Shown here piece by piece: positions 18,974-29,621 of a stretch of 64,000 nt of DNA (its first letter is position 1; the number at the start of each line of letters is the position of its first letter). The notes below the pieces were generated by a model. It searched no databases and was not told the origin of the DNA. It saw only the letters and a list, made by a program, of their open reading frames with translations. This stretch comes from Roseomonas aeriglobus (GTDB lineage: Bacteria > Pseudomonadota > Alphaproteobacteria > Sphingomonadales > Sphingomonadaceae). The DNA is taken from NCBI GenBank assembly GCA_016937575.1, contig JAFHKN010000002.1, positions 372,001 to 436,000 on the forward strand, read 5' to 3'. The position numbers and the translations under genes are program-made.

Positions 18974-19531
18974 CTATCGGGCGGACCGGAGCGCCGTCGC
19001 CCACCAGACGAGTTCATCGACAACTCCCTTCAGCCGGCGCGAATCGGCCTCGTCGCCCAGGAAGCGCTCGCCGTCGCGCTTCTTGCCGGCGCCCTGGAGG
19101 TGCAGGGCGTTCGCCATCGGCGCCATGCCCAAGGCGATCGCGACACTCTGCAATTGTTCGACCGCGCGGGCGCCGCCCATGCCGCCGTGCGCGACGAAGG
19201 CGACCGGCTTGCGCGCCCATTCGCCGTAGACGTGGTCGAGGGCGTTCTTCAGCACCGGGCTGATGCCGTGATTATATTCGGGCGTCACGATCAGATAGGC
19301 ATCGGCACGGCCGACGGTCGCCGCCCAGGCATGCTGATAATCGGCGACATAGGCGGCCGCGGGCGGCTTCGACACCGACAGCATCGGCAGGTCGACGTCC
19401 TTCAGGTCGATCAGCTCCGGCGCAAGATCCTCCCGCGCGGCGAGAACGTCCATCGTCCAGTCGGCGATCGGTTTCGACAGACGTCCTTCGCGGATGCTGC
19501 CGACGATGATGTGAACGCGGATCGGATCCAT
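18974..19531 (-). CDS. NADPH-dependent FMN reductase
   Basis: 185-residue flavodoxin-like reductase: the N-terminal FMN-phosphate loop GSIREGRLSKP (about 11-21), and the signature TPEYNHGISPVLKNALDHVY (about 83-102). Members reduce quinones, chromate or azo dyes with NAD(P)H. The ATG at 19531 follows an AAGGAGAT ribosome site. It is divergent from typA across 105 bp. Confidence 0.88.
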   Translation of the reverse strand: MDPIRVHIIVGSIREGRLSKPIADWTMDVLAAREDLAPELIDLKDVDLPMLSVSKPPAAAYVADYQHAWAATVGRADAYLIVTPEYNHGISPVLKNALDHVYGEWARKPVAFVAHGGMGGARAVEQLQSVAIALGMAPMANALHLQGAGKKRDGERFLGDEADSRRLKGVVDELVWWATALRSAR

Positions 19532-19636
19532 CGCAAATCTCCTTCGTCGAACATGGTCTAGTCGCAGTGCAGCAATTCGGCTATGGGCGCGCCTGCGAAC
19601 GCCTGCGACTAACCGCGGCGCATCCCGGGATTTTCG

Positions 19637-21454
19637 ATGAACCTCCGCAATATCGCCATCATCGCGCACGTCGATCATGGCAAGACGACGCTGGTCGACC
19701 AGCTGTTCCGCCAGTCGGGCACGTTCCGTGACAACCAGCGCGTCGAGGAACGCGCGATGGATTCGAACGACCTCGAGAAGGAGCGCGGGATCACCATTCT
19801 CGCCAAGCCGACCTCGATCGAGTGGGAAGGCACGCGGATCAACATCGTCGATACGCCGGGCCACGCCGACTTCGGCGGCGAGGTCGAGCGCATCCTGTCG
19901 ATGGTCGATGGCGTCGTTCTGCTGGTCGATTCGTCGGAAGGCGCGATGCCGCAGACGAAGTTCGTGACCGGCAAGGCGCTGGCACTGGGCCTGCGCCCGA
20001 TCGTCGTCGTCAACAAGGTCGATCGACCGGACGAGCGCATCCAGGAAGTGCTGGACGAAGTGTTCGATCTGTTCGTGACGCTGGATGCGACCGACGAACA
20101 GCTCGACTTCCCCGTCCTCTACGCCTCGGGCCGCAACGGTTACGCCAGCGAAGATCCCACGCGCCGCGAAGGCACGCTGGAGCCGCTGTTCCGCAAGATC
20201 GTCGACCATGTCCCGCCGCCGAACCTCGACCAGGAAGCGCCGTTCAGCTTCCTCGTCACGCTGCTCGACCGCGACAACTTTCTCGGCCGCGTGCTGACCG
20301 GTCGCGTCCAGTCCGGCGTCGTCAAGGTCAACCAGCCCATCCATGCGCTCGACATGGACGGCAAGGTGATCGAGACCGGCCGCGCTTCGAAGCTGATGAG
20401 CTTCCGCGGCCTCGACCGCGTACCGGTCGAGGAAGCGCGTGCGGGGGACATCATCTCGCTCGCGGGCTTGAGCGTCGCGACCGTGTCGAACACCATCGCC
20501 GATATCAGCGTGACCGAAGCGATCCAGGCGCAGCCGATCGATCCGCCGACGCTGTCGATGCGCTTCGCCGTCAACGATTCGCCGATGGCGGGCCGTGAGG
20601 GGTCGAAGGTCACCAGCCGCATGATCCGCGACCGCCTGGAGCGCGAAGCGGAATCGAACGTCGCAATCAAGGTTACCGAGAGCGCCGACAAGGACAGCTT
20701 CGAAGTCGCCGGCCGCGGCGAACTTCAGCTGGGCGTGCTGATCGAGACGATGCGCCGCGAGGGCTTCGAACTCGGCATCAGCCGCCCGCGCGTGCTGTTC
20801 CGTGAAGAAAACGGCGAGAAGATGGAGCCGTACGAGACGGTCGTCATCGACGTGGACGAGGAGTTCTCCGGGACCGTCGTCGACAAGATGAACCAGCGCA
20901 AGGGCGAGATGACCGACATGCGCCCGTCGGGTGGCGGCAAGACGCGCATCACCTTCTCGGCCCCGTCGCGTGGCCTGATCGGCTATCACGGCGAGTTCCT
21001 GTCCGACACGCGCGGCACCGGCATCATGAACCGGCTGTTCGAGAAGTACGGCCCGCACAAGGGCTCGATCGAAGGCCGCAAGAACGGCGTGCTGATCTCG
21101 AACGGTGCGGGCGAGGCGCAGTCCTATGCGCTGGGTCCGCTCGAAGATCGCGGCATCCTGTTCGTCGGCCACGGCGAGGCGCTGTACGAGGGCATGATCA
21201 TCGGTGAGAACGCCAAGACGGAGGACCTGGAGGTCAACCCGATGAAGGCGAAGCAGCTCACGAACTTCCGCGCGTCGGGCGGCAAGGACGACGCCGTCCG
21301 CCTGACCCCGCCGAAGAAGATGACGCTGGAGCAGGCGATCGCCTACATCGACGACGATGAGATGGTCGAAGTGACGCCGACGAAGATCCGTCTGCGCAAG
21401 CGTCACCTGGATCCGCACGAGCGCAAGCGCGCGAGCCGCGCGAAGGCCGCCTGA
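19637..21454 (+). CDS. typA: Ribosome-associated translational GTPase TypA/BipA
   Basis: 605 residues, normal length. The G motifs are visible: [10 protein letters not shown] (10-19), [20 protein letters not shown] and [10 protein letters not shown]-like domains III and V and the TypA-specific C-terminal domain follow ([19 protein letters not shown]). It binds the 70S ribosome and supports growth in stress and cold through ribosome assembly. A strong terminator lies about 110 bp after the stop. Confidence 0.96.
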   Translation: MNLRNIAIIAHVDHGKTTLVDQLFRQSGTFRDNQRVEERAMDSNDLEKERGITILAKPTSIEWEGTRINIVDTPGHADFGGEVERILSMVDGVVLLVDSSEGAMPQTKFVTGKALALGLRPIVVVNKVDRPDERIQEVLDEVFDLFVTLDATDEQLDFPVLYASGRNGYASEDPTRREGTLEPLFRKIVDHVPPPNLDQEAPFSFLVTLLDRDNFLGRVLTGRVQSGVVKVNQPIHALDMDGKVIETGRASKLMSFRGLDRVPVEEARAGDIISLAGLSVATVSNTIADISVTEAIQAQPIDPPTLSMRFAVNDSPMAGREGSKVTSRMIRDRLEREAESNVAIKVTESADKDSFEVAGRGELQLGVLIETMRREGFELGISRPRVLFREENGEKMEPYETVVIDVDEEFSGTVVDKMNQRKGEMTDMRPSGGGKTRITFSAPSRGLIGYHGEFLSDTRGTGIMNRLFEKYGPHKGSIEGRKNGVLISNGAGEAQSYALGPLEDRGILFVGHGEALYEGMIIGENAKTEDLEVNPMKAKQLTNFRASGGKDDAVRLTPPKKMTLEQAIAYIDDDEMVEVTPTKIRLRKRHLDPHERKRASRAKAA

Positions 21455-21562
21455 GCGTAGTCGCAGCATAGCTGCGGCCGGCGCCATTCAGGCGGCCCGG
21501 CCGGCCTCGCTATTGCGAGGACCGACGACGCGGCTCTGCCGCGGCGGACAAATACCAATAAG

Positions 21563-21592
21563 CGGCCGGCCCAACAGCCGGCCGTTTTTGTT
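21563..21592 (+). terminator. Rho-independent terminator after typA
   Basis: An 8-bp perfect stem (CGGCCGGC paired with GCCGGCCG) around the loop CCAACA is followed by TTTTTGTTT. The position and polarity fit termination of typA transcripts. Confidence 0.85.
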
Positions 21593-21652
21593 TCCACTCT
21601 CGACAATCGAAAGTGTCTCGACGCATCCTGCTGACTCTATCGGGGGGATGGG

Positions 21653-22588
21653 ATGCCGAGCGGAGTGTTTGCCGTGCTGGCCGAGGTAGCCGCGACGCTG
21701 ACGCTCGACGCGCGCGACACGGCCGTTGCCTGTCCGGCCCTCGCGACCGAAGACGTCGTAGTATGCGCCCGGCGCGACACGCCGACGACACGATTTCCGA
21801 TGCGCTTGGAGGGCACCAGCGGTGTGCTGCTGATCGAGCCGGGCGGCCCGAGGAACCTGCGGTGCAACCTGGACTTCATTCTCCGTGCGAAGTTGAAGGG
21901 GCGTCGGCTCCACCGTTTCGGCTTCGTTGGATCTCAGGATGTCGTGGGTTCGGCAATCCTGGCTTCCGTTCAGGTCGCGGGAAGACGCGACACCGTGTCG
22001 GCTTCTTGGGCGGACGGGAGGTCGGTTCGAAGCGCGGACTGTTCGACCGGTCCTGCGATCCTGCGTTCGAAAGTCACGCGATTCCTGCTGGGACCTAAGC
22101 GAGCAAATTCGACGGAGCATGTGCTGCCCTTCAGCACCTTTCGCACAGACCGCGTGTATGCCGATGTTCCGATCGGCCGCGGAAAGATCGCTGCCCGGTT
22201 CGAACTAGACCATGACATCAACCTTCTGACGGCGCCTGCTGCGCGGCTGGCTGCGCCTGTCCTCGGCGGGTCGACCACGGGACCGGCGTATTTGACGATG
22301 GTACTTTGGGGCATACATCGGAGAGTACGCCTGTTTCAAACGCAGCGACCGCTGTTGCTCGGCGGCCATGCGCTCCGGGATCTCTATGTCCGCATCGAAG
22401 ACTATGGGCAGGCGAACGGTTTGCGCGCAATTGATCCGAAGACCGCGGATAGCGGGGACATCGTGGCAAAGGCCAAGCACGTGAAAGACGATGGTCCACC
22501 GCTGCTTCGGGTCGGTCGTAGCGGACTCACCGGATGTGAATCAATCACGGTAGACGAGCGCCGACGCAAAGTTATTTTGGTCTGCTGA
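21653..22588 (+). CDS. Unknown protein with retropepsin-like arrangement
   Basis: 311 residues. EDVVVCARRD near residue 34 resembles the processing-region motif seen at the front of many sphingomonad exported proteins, although a strong signal peptide is not obvious. From about 160 the strand pattern (DRVYADVPIGRGKIAARFEL then DHDINLLTAPAARLAAPVLG, and later LLLGGHALRDLYVRI) follows an aspartic-protease beta-roll, but the usual catalytic D-T/S-G is replaced by D-H-D. It may be an inactive relative or unrelated. It starts soon after the typA terminator and nearly meets the sorbosone-dehydrogenase-like gene tail to tail. Confidence 0.6.
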   Translation: MPSGVFAVLAEVAATLTLDARDTAVACPALATEDVVVCARRDTPTTRFPMRLEGTSGVLLIEPGGPRNLRCNLDFILRAKLKGRRLHRFGFVGSQDVVGSAILASVQVAGRRDTVSASWADGRSVRSADCSTGPAILRSKVTRFLLGPKRANSTEHVLPFSTFRTDRVYADVPIGRGKIAARFELDHDINLLTAPAARLAAPVLGGSTTGPAYLTMVLWGIHRRVRLFQTQRPLLLGGHALRDLYVRIEDYGQANGLRAIDPKTADSGDIVAKAKHVKDDGPPLLRVGRSGLTGCESITVDERRRKVILVC

Positions 22589-22592
22589 CGCG

Positions 22593-23885
22593 TCACCCGC
22601 CGCTCGGCGCCACCCGCCAGATCGTGTTGGCGAGATCGTCGGCGATATACAGCGCGCGCCGCTGCGGGTCGAACGCCACGCCCACCGGCCGTCCGCGCGC
22701 CTTTTCGCCGGTGATGAAGCCGGTCGCGAAGTCCTGCGGCGGACCCGCCGGGCGGCCGTTCGCGAAGGGAATCCACGTCACCTTGTAGCCGGCCAGATCC
22801 TGACGGTTCCAACTGCCATGTTCGCCGACGAAGGCGCCGTTTGTGAAATTGCCGCCGAAACCGCCGTTCCGCGCAAAGGAGATGCCGAGCGCGGCGACGT
22901 GGCTGCCCAGCGCGTAGTCGGGACGCACCGTCCTTGCCACCGTGTCCGGCCGCTGCGGATGGACGCGCGGGTCGGCATTTTGGCCCCAATAGGCGTAGGG
23001 CCAGCCGTAGAAGGCGCCGGGGCGCACCTGGGTCAGGTAATCGGGCACGAGGCGCGGTCCGAGTTCGTCGCGTTCGTTGACGACCGCCCACAGCGCGCCG
23101 GTTTCGGGATTGATGTCGAGCGCGGTCGGATTGCGGATGCCGGTGACGAGCGTGCGGCGCGCGCCGGTCGCCGCGTCGATCTCCCAGATCACCGCGCGCT
23201 CCTCCTCGACCTCCATGCCGCGTTCGCCGACATTGCTGTTAGAGCCGATGCCGACATAGAGGCGTCGGCCGTCGGGGCTGACGGTCAGCGACTTGGTCCA
23301 GTGGTGATTGACCTCCGACGGCAGCTTCGTGATCCGCTCGCCGCGCGTCAGCCGGGTCGCGCCGTCCTGATAGGGAAAACGCAGCAGATCGCCCTGATTG
23401 GCGACGTAGACATAGCCGTTGGCGAACGCGAGGCCGTAGGGCGCGTCGAGGTCGCTGATGAACACCGTCCGCACGTCCGGCCGCCCGTCGCCGTTGGTGT
23501 CGCGCAACAGCGTCACGCGGTCGCCGCCCTTCACGCTGGTCGTGCCGAGACTCTTGATATAGCCCGCGATCACATCCTTCGGGCGCAGTTTCGGCGCGTG
23601 ACCGCCGCGTCCTTCCGCCACCAGCAGGTCACCGTTGGGCAGCACCAGCATCTGGCGCGGGATGGCGAGGTCGGTGGCGATCGCGGTTGCGGTGAAGCCC
23701 GCCGGCACGGTCGGCACCGCATCGCCCCAGCCGATCGGCTTGGCGATCTTCATCGGCGGGACGAGCGTCTGGTCCTGCGCGGGCAGCTGTGGCTCGGCCC
23801 CGGTCTGGTTCAGATCCTTCGGCTGGCCGCCGCAAGCGGCGAGCGCGACGGGGAGGGCGAGGGCGACGAGCGTGCGTGGGGTCAT
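22593..23885 (-). CDS. PQQ-type sorbosone dehydrogenase-like lipoprotein
   Basis: 430 residues; lipoprotein signal (TLVALALPVALAACGG), then a six-bladed propeller of the soluble glucose/L-sorbosone dehydrogenase family, with VPAGFTATAIATDLAIPRQM, LLRDTNGDGRPDVRTVF, DAPYGLAFANGYVYVANQGD, GIRNPTALDINPETGALWAV and PGAFYGWPYAYWG. It probably oxidises a sugar or aldehyde in the periplasm with PQQ; substrate unknown. The ATG at 23885 overlaps the DUF2231 stop (ATGA), so the two are coupled, a pairing I have seen in related genomes. Confidence 0.85.
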   Translation of the reverse strand: MTPRTLVALALPVALAACGGQPKDLNQTGAEPQLPAQDQTLVPPMKIAKPIGWGDAVPTVPAGFTATAIATDLAIPRQMLVLPNGDLLVAEGRGGHAPKLRPKDVIAGYIKSLGTTSVKGGDRVTLLRDTNGDGRPDVRTVFISDLDAPYGLAFANGYVYVANQGDLLRFPYQDGATRLTRGERITKLPSEVNHHWTKSLTVSPDGRRLYVGIGSNSNVGERGMEVEEERAVIWEIDAATGARRTLVTGIRNPTALDINPETGALWAVVNERDELGPRLVPDYLTQVRPGAFYGWPYAYWGQNADPRVHPQRPDTVARTVRPDYALGSHVAALGISFARNGGFGGNFTNGAFVGEHGSWNRQDLAGYKVTWIPFANGRPAGPPQDFATGFITGEKARGRPVGVAFDPQRRALYIADDLANTIWRVAPSGG

Positions 23886-24304
23886 CGGACCATCTCCCGA
23901 TCGACGGTAGCGGAAAAGCCGATCCAGCCGGCGACGAGGATCAGTCCGGTCGACAACAGCGAGAGGATCAGCCCAGCGACGCCGACCGACGCCCAGGCGT
24001 CGCGGCTGTGCTGGAAAGCGTTGACGAGCCCCAATACCCACGCGACCGCCACACACGCGAAATACAGGCGCGCCGGCCCGCGGTTGCGCCGACGGATCAG
24101 CAACAGCAGCGACCAGAGCAGAACAGGCCCACCGAAGATCAGCGCGAAGGTGATCATCCAGGCGGCGAAGTTCGACCACTGCATCTCGGCCGAGTTGAGA
24201 TAGGTGATGTCCGCCGCCAGCGCGCCGGTGAATAGCGCGATGGGAAAGGCGAGCAGGATCGCGTGGAGCGGGTGCAGGAGACCCGGACGGGACGTGGCGA
24301 ACAT
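23882..24304 (-). CDS. DUF2231 family membrane protein
   Basis: 140 residues with four membrane helices: LLHPLHAILLAFPIALFTGA, AWMITFALIFGGPVLLWSLL, LYFACVAVAWVLGLVNAFQH and a C-terminal helix. HP-x-H near the start of helix 1 is characteristic of DUF2231. I chose the ATG at 24304, which has GGAGAG eight bases ahead. It is likely a membrane electron carrier or anchor for the downstream sorbosone-dehydrogenase-like protein; that role is inferred from the overlap of the genes. Confidence 0.78.
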   Translation of the reverse strand: MFATSRPGLLHPLHAILLAFPIALFTGALAADITYLNSAEMQWSNFAAWMITFALIFGGPVLLWSLLLLIRRRNRGPARLYFACVAVAWVLGLVNAFQHSRDAWASVGVAGLILSLLSTGLILVAGWIGFSATVDREMVR

Positions 24305-24401
24305 CGGCGAACTCTCCGGTACCATCCAGGTCGGACGGCTCGGAGAAGGCAATGTGCGGGAAGGGGATTGGTTGCGTTTCGACCGCCGCCAACCACCAAT
24401 C

Positions 24402-24491
24402 CCGTTCGTGCTGCGCTTGTCGAAGCGCCGTTCTCCGATACGCGCATATCGTTCGCGCAGTACGGTGCTTCTACAGGCTCAGCACGAAGGG
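24402..24491. repeat. Family C palindromic repeat, copy 1
   Basis: About 90 bp. The left arm CCGTTCGTGCTGCGCTTGTC plus GAAG faces the right arm CTTCTACAGGCTCAGCACGA plus AGG. It resembles the common sphingomonad element with arms like TTCGTGCTGAGCTTGTCGAA. Related copies lie at 41.9 and 48.0 kb. The rest of the 24305-24519 gap shows no gene. Confidence 0.75.
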
Positions 24492-24519
24492 GTAGGAGAA
24501 GCGAACGCGTGAGTGGCCT

Positions 24520-24903
24520 TTACTCGACGATGCGGTGCAGCGCGCAGACCTTGTTGCCGGCGGGGTCGCGCAGATAGGCGAGGTAGAGTTTGCCGAAGCC
24601 GCCGTCGCGGATGCCGGGTGCGTCCTCGATCGCGGTACCGCCGTTGGCGATGCCGGCGGCATGCCACGCGTCGGCTTGCTCGGGCGATGCGGCGGCGAAG
24701 CCGATCGTGCCGCCGTTGGCGTGACAGGCGGGCTGACCGTCGATCGGCTTGCCCAGCAGGAAGCTTGCGCCGCCGTGGGCGTAGAACACGCGGCCCTTTG
24801 GATCGACGCGGCCGGGCTTGGCTCCGAGCGCGCCGAGGGTCGCGTCGTAAAAGGCCTTCGACGCGTCGATGTCATTCGCGCCGAGCATGACGTGGGTGAA
24901 CAT
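24520..24903 (-). CDS. VOC-fold (glyoxalase/bleomycin-resistance) protein
   Basis: 127 residues of the vicinal-oxygen-chelate fold: FTHVMLGANDIDASKAFYDA at the start and LYLAYLRDPAGNKVCALH at the end, with candidate metal ligands His4, His42 and the late glutamate/histidine positions. The reaction is unknown. It lies downstream of formaldehyde dehydrogenase with a family B repeat between them, which hints at a glutathione-adduct role but does not prove it. Confidence 0.8.
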   Translation of the reverse strand: MFTHVMLGANDIDASKAFYDATLGALGAKPGRVDPKGRVFYAHGGASFLLGKPIDGQPACHANGGTIGFAAASPEQADAWHAAGIANGGTAIEDAPGIRDGGFGKLYLAYLRDPAGNKVCALHRIVE

Positions 24904-24930
24904 TGATGGTCCTCTCCTGTTATAAACTTC

Positions 24931-25027
24931 GTCATTCCCGCGAGGGCGGGAATGGATTCTGGCTGACCTAGCGGTTCTTTTCGAGACGTCAGCCAGAATT
25001 GGCCCCCCGCCTTCGCGGGGGGTGACG
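24931..25027. repeat. Family B palindromic repeat, copy 2
   Basis: Ends GTCATTCCCGCGAGGGCGGG and CCCCGCCTTCGCGGGGGGTG with inner facing ATTCTGGCTGAC and GTCAGCCAGAAT. This copy shows best that the whole element is one nested inverted repeat. Confidence 0.85.
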
Positions 25028-25045
25028 GTTGGATTCGGCCGGCTG

Positions 25046-26158
<1,113 letters not shown>

Positions 26159-26240
26159 GGTCAGTCTCCGGTGGTTGCCGGACGGTTAGAGGAAGGGACG
26201 GGGCTTCGACAAGCTATGCGGGATCGGAGTAGGGGAGTGT

Positions 26241-27032
26241 ATGGCCAATTCGATCACCTATCGCAGCTACCTGCGCCTGCCCGAACTGCTCGACCTGCAA
26301 TCGCCCCTGAGCGACGCGCATGACGAACTGCTGTTCATCGCGATCCACCAGTCGAGCGAGATCTGGCTGAAGCTTTGCCTGCATGAACTGCGCGCTGCCC
26401 GCGACGCGCTGATCGCCGACGATCTGAACCCCGCGTTCAAGATGATGAGCCGCGTCGCGCGTATCCAGGCGCAGCTGATCCAGTCGTGGGAAGTGCTCGC
26501 GACGATGACGCCGGCGGATTACACCGCGATGCGCGGCAAGCTCGGCACGTCGAGCGGCTTCCAGTCGGACCAGTACCGCCACATCGAATTCCTGCTAGGC
26601 AACAAGAAGCCTGAGATGGTCGCGGTCCATGCCGGCGAGCCCGACGTCGCGGCGGCGCTCGCCGAGGAGCTTGGACGGCCAAGCCTGTACGACGAGGCGC
26701 TCCGGCTGCTGGCGCGGCGTGGGTTCGACGTGCCGGCCGACCGGCTGGAGCGCGACTGGACCCGACCCTATGTCGCTTCGCCTGCGGTCGAGAAGGCCTG
26801 GGCCGCGGTCTATGCCGATGCGAACACGCATTGGGACATGTACGAGCTGGCCGAGAAGCTGGTCGATCTGGAATATCACGTCCAGCTGTGGCGCTTCGGG
26901 CATCTGAAGACGGTGGAGCGGGTGATCGGGTTCAAGACCGGCACCGGCGGGACGGCGGGGGTAGGGTACCTCGCCAAGGTATTGGAACAGGGGTTTTTCC
27001 CCGAGCTGTTGAGCGTGCGCACGGCGCTCTGA
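26241..27032 (+). CDS. kynA: Tryptophan 2,3-dioxygenase
   Basis: 263-residue haem enzyme that opens the indole ring of tryptophan to N-formylkynurenine. Diagnostic segments: ITYRSYLRLPELLDLQSPLS, DELLFIAIHQSSEIWLKLC, GTSSGFQSDQYRHIEFLLGN, and WRFGHLKTVERVIGFKTGTG, where the histidine is the expected haem ligand. kynB and kynU are not next to it, so the rest of the kynurenine route is elsewhere or absent. Confidence 0.94.
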   Translation: MANSITYRSYLRLPELLDLQSPLSDAHDELLFIAIHQSSEIWLKLCLHELRAARDALIADDLNPAFKMMSRVARIQAQLIQSWEVLATMTPADYTAMRGKLGTSSGFQSDQYRHIEFLLGNKKPEMVAVHAGEPDVAAALAEELGRPSLYDEALRLLARRGFDVPADRLERDWTRPYVASPAVEKAWAAVYADANTHWDMYELAEKLVDLEYHVQLWRFGHLKTVERVIGFKTGTGGTAGVGYLAKVLEQGFFPELLSVRTAL

Positions 27033-27046
27033 ACATACTCCACCAC

Positions 27047-27142
27047 CGTCATCCCCGCGAAGGCGGGGATCAATAATCGCTGAACGTCGTGAGATTCGCG
27101 AAGGCCAGCCAGACTTTATCCCCGCCTTTGCGGGGATGACGG
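27047..27142. repeat. Family B palindromic repeat, copy 3
   Basis: Ends CGTCATCCCCGCGAAGGCGG and CCCGCCTTTGCGGGGATGAC with a diverged centre. It separates the convergent kynA and Nramp genes. Confidence 0.85.
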
Positions 27143-27159
27143 TTAGTGGGGGCGGGGGG

Positions 27160-28494
27160 TCACCCCGTGAACACGTTCCACAACAGCGTCACGTTCAGCG
27201 CGATCACCACCGCGCAGATCGCCCATGCCGCATATTTCAGCCAGCCGCGGTTGGCATGCGGGCCCATTCGCGACGCGTCCGACGTGAACTGCACCAGCGG
27301 TACCATGGCGAAGGGCAGTTGCAGACTGAGCACGACCTGGCTGAGTACCAGCAGCCGCGCCGTGCCGCTTTCGCCGTAGAGGCTGGCGACGATCGCCGCG
27401 GGCACGATCGCCAGCAGCCGCGTGATCATCCGCCGCAGCCACATCGGCAAACGGATGTTGAGGAAGCCCTCCATCACGATCTGCCCGGCAAGCGTCCCCG
27501 TCACGGTCGAGTTCTGACCCGACGCCAGCAGCGCGACGGCGAACAACGTGCTCGCGACGCCGACGCCGAGCATGGGGGAAAGGAGCTGATAGGCGTCCTG
27601 GATTTCCGCGACGTCGGTGCGGCCCGCCGAATGGAAGGTCGCCGCCGCGAGGATCAGGATCGACGCATTGATGAACAGCGCCAGAAACAGCGCGACCGAC
27701 GAATCGATCGTCGCCATCTTCAGTGCCTCGCGCTTGCCTTCTGCCGAGCGGTCGAACGCGCGGGTCTGGACGATCGAGGAATGAAGATAGAGATTGTGCG
27801 GCATCACGGTCGCGCCGAGGATGCCGATCGCGACATAGAGCATCGCCGGGTTGGTGACGATCTCCGCGCGCGGGATCAGCCCGTCGAGGATACCGGCGAT
27901 CGAGGGCTGGGCGAAGATCAGTTGCGCGGCGAAACACCCGGCGATGATCGCGAGGAGCGCGATGACGAACGCCTCCAGCTTGCGAAAGCCGAAACGCTGG
28001 AGCCCGAGGATCAGCAGCACGTCGACCGCGGTGATGACGATGCCGGTCACCAGGGGCAGCCCGAAGAGCAGGTTGAGCGCGATCGCCGTACCGATGACCT
28101 CGGCCAGGTCGCAGGCGATGATGGCTAGCTCGCACAGCGCCCACAGCGTCAGATTGACGGGACGCGAATAGCTGGCCCGGCAAGCCTGGGCGAGATCCAG
28201 ACCGCCGACGATGCCGAGCTTTGCCGACAATGCCTGGAGCACCATCGCCATGATGTTGCTGAGCAGGATGACCGAAAGGAGCGTGTAGCCGAACGCCGAC
28301 CCGCCGGCGATGTCGGTCGCCCAGTTGCCCGGGTCCATATAACCGACCGCAACCAGATAGCCCGGACCCATGAAGGCACCCAGCCGGCGCAGGAACGGCA
28401 AACCGAGCGCATGCGTCGGCACGGTGCGGTGCACCTCCGCCAGGCTGGGCGTTGGACCGTCGTTCATCTCGCTGGCGAGTGGCGGTGGCGCCAT
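27160..28494 (-). CDS. mntH: Nramp family divalent metal transporter
   Basis: About 444 residues and eleven membrane segments. Proton-coupled uptake of Mn(II) and Fe(II). The metal-site motif [16 protein letters not shown] and the [10 protein letters not shown] motif in helix 6 are intact, and the consensus transport stretch [20 protein letters not shown] is present. I took the ATG at 28494, which has GGGGGAGACAG upstream; 28554 and 28467 are alternatives. It follows two ferritin-like genes in the same direction, suggesting shared metal or oxidative-stress biology. Confidence 0.92.
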   Translation of the reverse strand: MAPPPLASEMNDGPTPSLAEVHRTVPTHALGLPFLRRLGAFMGPGYLVAVGYMDPGNWATDIAGGSAFGYTLLSVILLSNIMAMVLQALSAKLGIVGGLDLAQACRASYSRPVNLTLWALCELAIIACDLAEVIGTAIALNLLFGLPLVTGIVITAVDVLLILGLQRFGFRKLEAFVIALLAIIAGCFAAQLIFAQPSIAGILDGLIPRAEIVTNPAMLYVAIGILGATVMPHNLYLHSSIVQTRAFDRSAEGKREALKMATIDSSVALFLALFINASILILAAATFHSAGRTDVAEIQDAYQLLSPMLGVGVASTLFAVALLASGQNSTVTGTLAGQIVMEGFLNIRLPMWLRRMITRLLAIVPAAIVASLYGESGTARLLVLSQVVLSLQLPFAMVPLVQFTSDASRMGPHANRGWLKYAAWAICAVVIALNVTLLWNVFTG

Positions 28495-28530
28495 TCTGCC
28501 TGTCTCCCCCCGAACTTCGCCCGACGTGAT

Positions 28531-28563
28531 AGGGGCGGCTTGCTCGATGAGCAAACCGCCCCT
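28531..28563 (-). terminator. Stable hairpin between ferritin-like gene and mntH
   Basis: AGGGGCGG and CCGCCCCT arms extended by TTGCT/AGCAA with one mismatch, loop CGATG. No T-tract follows on the minus strand, so it may be a weak terminator, a processing site, or an RNA element in the mntH leader. Confidence 0.4.
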
Positions 28564-28587
28564 GTCATCGCGGGTTCCCTAAGCGGA

Positions 28588-29607
28588 TCAGGCGCTTGCA
28601 GCGCTGGTCCGGAGCGTACCGTTGACGCCGTTGGGGAAGAAGCCGCCGCCGTTCACCGCAGCCGAGTTCAGATAGACCACGTTCAGCACCTGCCCCGGCG
28701 TGCGGGTGAAGGTGATACCGCTGCTATCGGTCGGTACGATGTTCGACGCGGTGACGCCGTTCGACGTCCGCGGGCTGATGCCCTGGTCGAGATCGGTCGC
28801 ACCGTCGAGCCGGTCGCGTGCATCCGAAATCGCATCGGCGCTGGTGATCAGCGACGCGGTCGACAGCCCCTTGCGATAGAGCACGGTGCGGATCAGGCCA
28901 GCGTGATAGGATTCGGCCGCGTGGATGCCGGCCGCAGCTTCCACCACTGCGGGCGTCGTCAGGAACCGGATGCCGCCCTTGTAGGCGGTCGGCCCGACGT
29001 CCTCGAACAGATAGGCCGCAAGCAGGAAATTCTCGTCGCTGGCATACGGGTTGAAGCTCGCGCTCGCCCCGCTGATCAGCCCGGCAGCGCGCGCCGCCGC
29101 GGAGAAGGCGCCGGAGGCGTTGGCGCTGATGTCGATCGCCGGCATGGCGACCCGCGCGCTCGCACCCAGCGCAGTGCGCAGGAAGGCGACGTGCGCGATT
29201 TCGTCCCGCGCGATTTCCCGAGCGTAGGCCGCGACCAGCGGGTCGGTAAAGGTGACTCGCTGGCCACCGGTCACCGTCCCTTGCGTGCCGGTGCCCGTCA
29301 GCAGCCCGGCGTCGAGCCCGACGCCGAAGGCCGCGAAGCTGTAGAATTGCGCCTCGAGATATTCGAGGTTCAGCGCGAAGTTCAGAACGTCTGCCTCGCT
29401 CGGCGCCGCTGTGGTCGGCGTGGGCGTCGGGGTCGGCGAGGGGGCGGGGGCCGGCAGTCCCGGCGTCGTTTCTTCCTTACAGGCGGCAAGCAGGCTGGCG
29501 CCGGCGCCGACGGCGGCGATGCCACCGGCCGCACGCAGGAAGCTGCGACGTTCCTCGCGACGCTTTTCGCAGGCGGCGAGGAGGACGGATGCGTGGTTCT
29601 GTTCCAT
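28588..29607 (-). CDS. Ferritin-like exported protein (desiccation-related type), paralog 2
   Basis: 339 residues. N-terminus [15 protein letters not shown] is a Tat-like signal leading to a lipobox-like SLLAACK; a Pro/Thr linker follows ([12 protein letters not shown]). The ferritin-like helical domain carries [37 protein letters not shown] and [15 protein letters not shown], with paired Glu/His residues able to bind two metals. It resembles the plant PCC13-62 desiccation-related family. It lies 14 bp behind a paralog of the same layout, so they form one operon. Confidence 0.8.
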   Translation of the reverse strand: MEQNHASVLLAACEKRREERRSFLRAAGGIAAVGAGASLLAACKEETTPGLPAPAPSPTPTPTPTTAAPSEADVLNFALNLEYLEAQFYSFAAFGVGLDAGLLTGTGTQGTVTGGQRVTFTDPLVAAYAREIARDEIAHVAFLRTALGASARVAMPAIDISANASGAFSAAARAAGLISGASASFNPYASDENFLLAAYLFEDVGPTAYKGGIRFLTTPAVVEAAAGIHAAESYHAGLIRTVLYRKGLSTASLITSADAISDARDRLDGATDLDQGISPRTSNGVTASNIVPTDSSGITFTRTPGQVLNVVYLNSAAVNGGGFFPNGVNGTLRTSAASA

Positions 29608-29621
29608 GACTCGGATCCTCC

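Noticed and set aside
18974..21487. 837-codon minus-strand ORF covering typA
   Set aside because: Only its last 186 codons (from 19531) are a real gene, the FMN reductase; the rest is antisense to typA and has no recognisable domain.
23886..24392. Upstream extension of the sorbosone-dehydrogenase-like protein
   Set aside because: It reads through the DUF2231 gene in the wrong frame; the lipoprotein signal begins at 23885.
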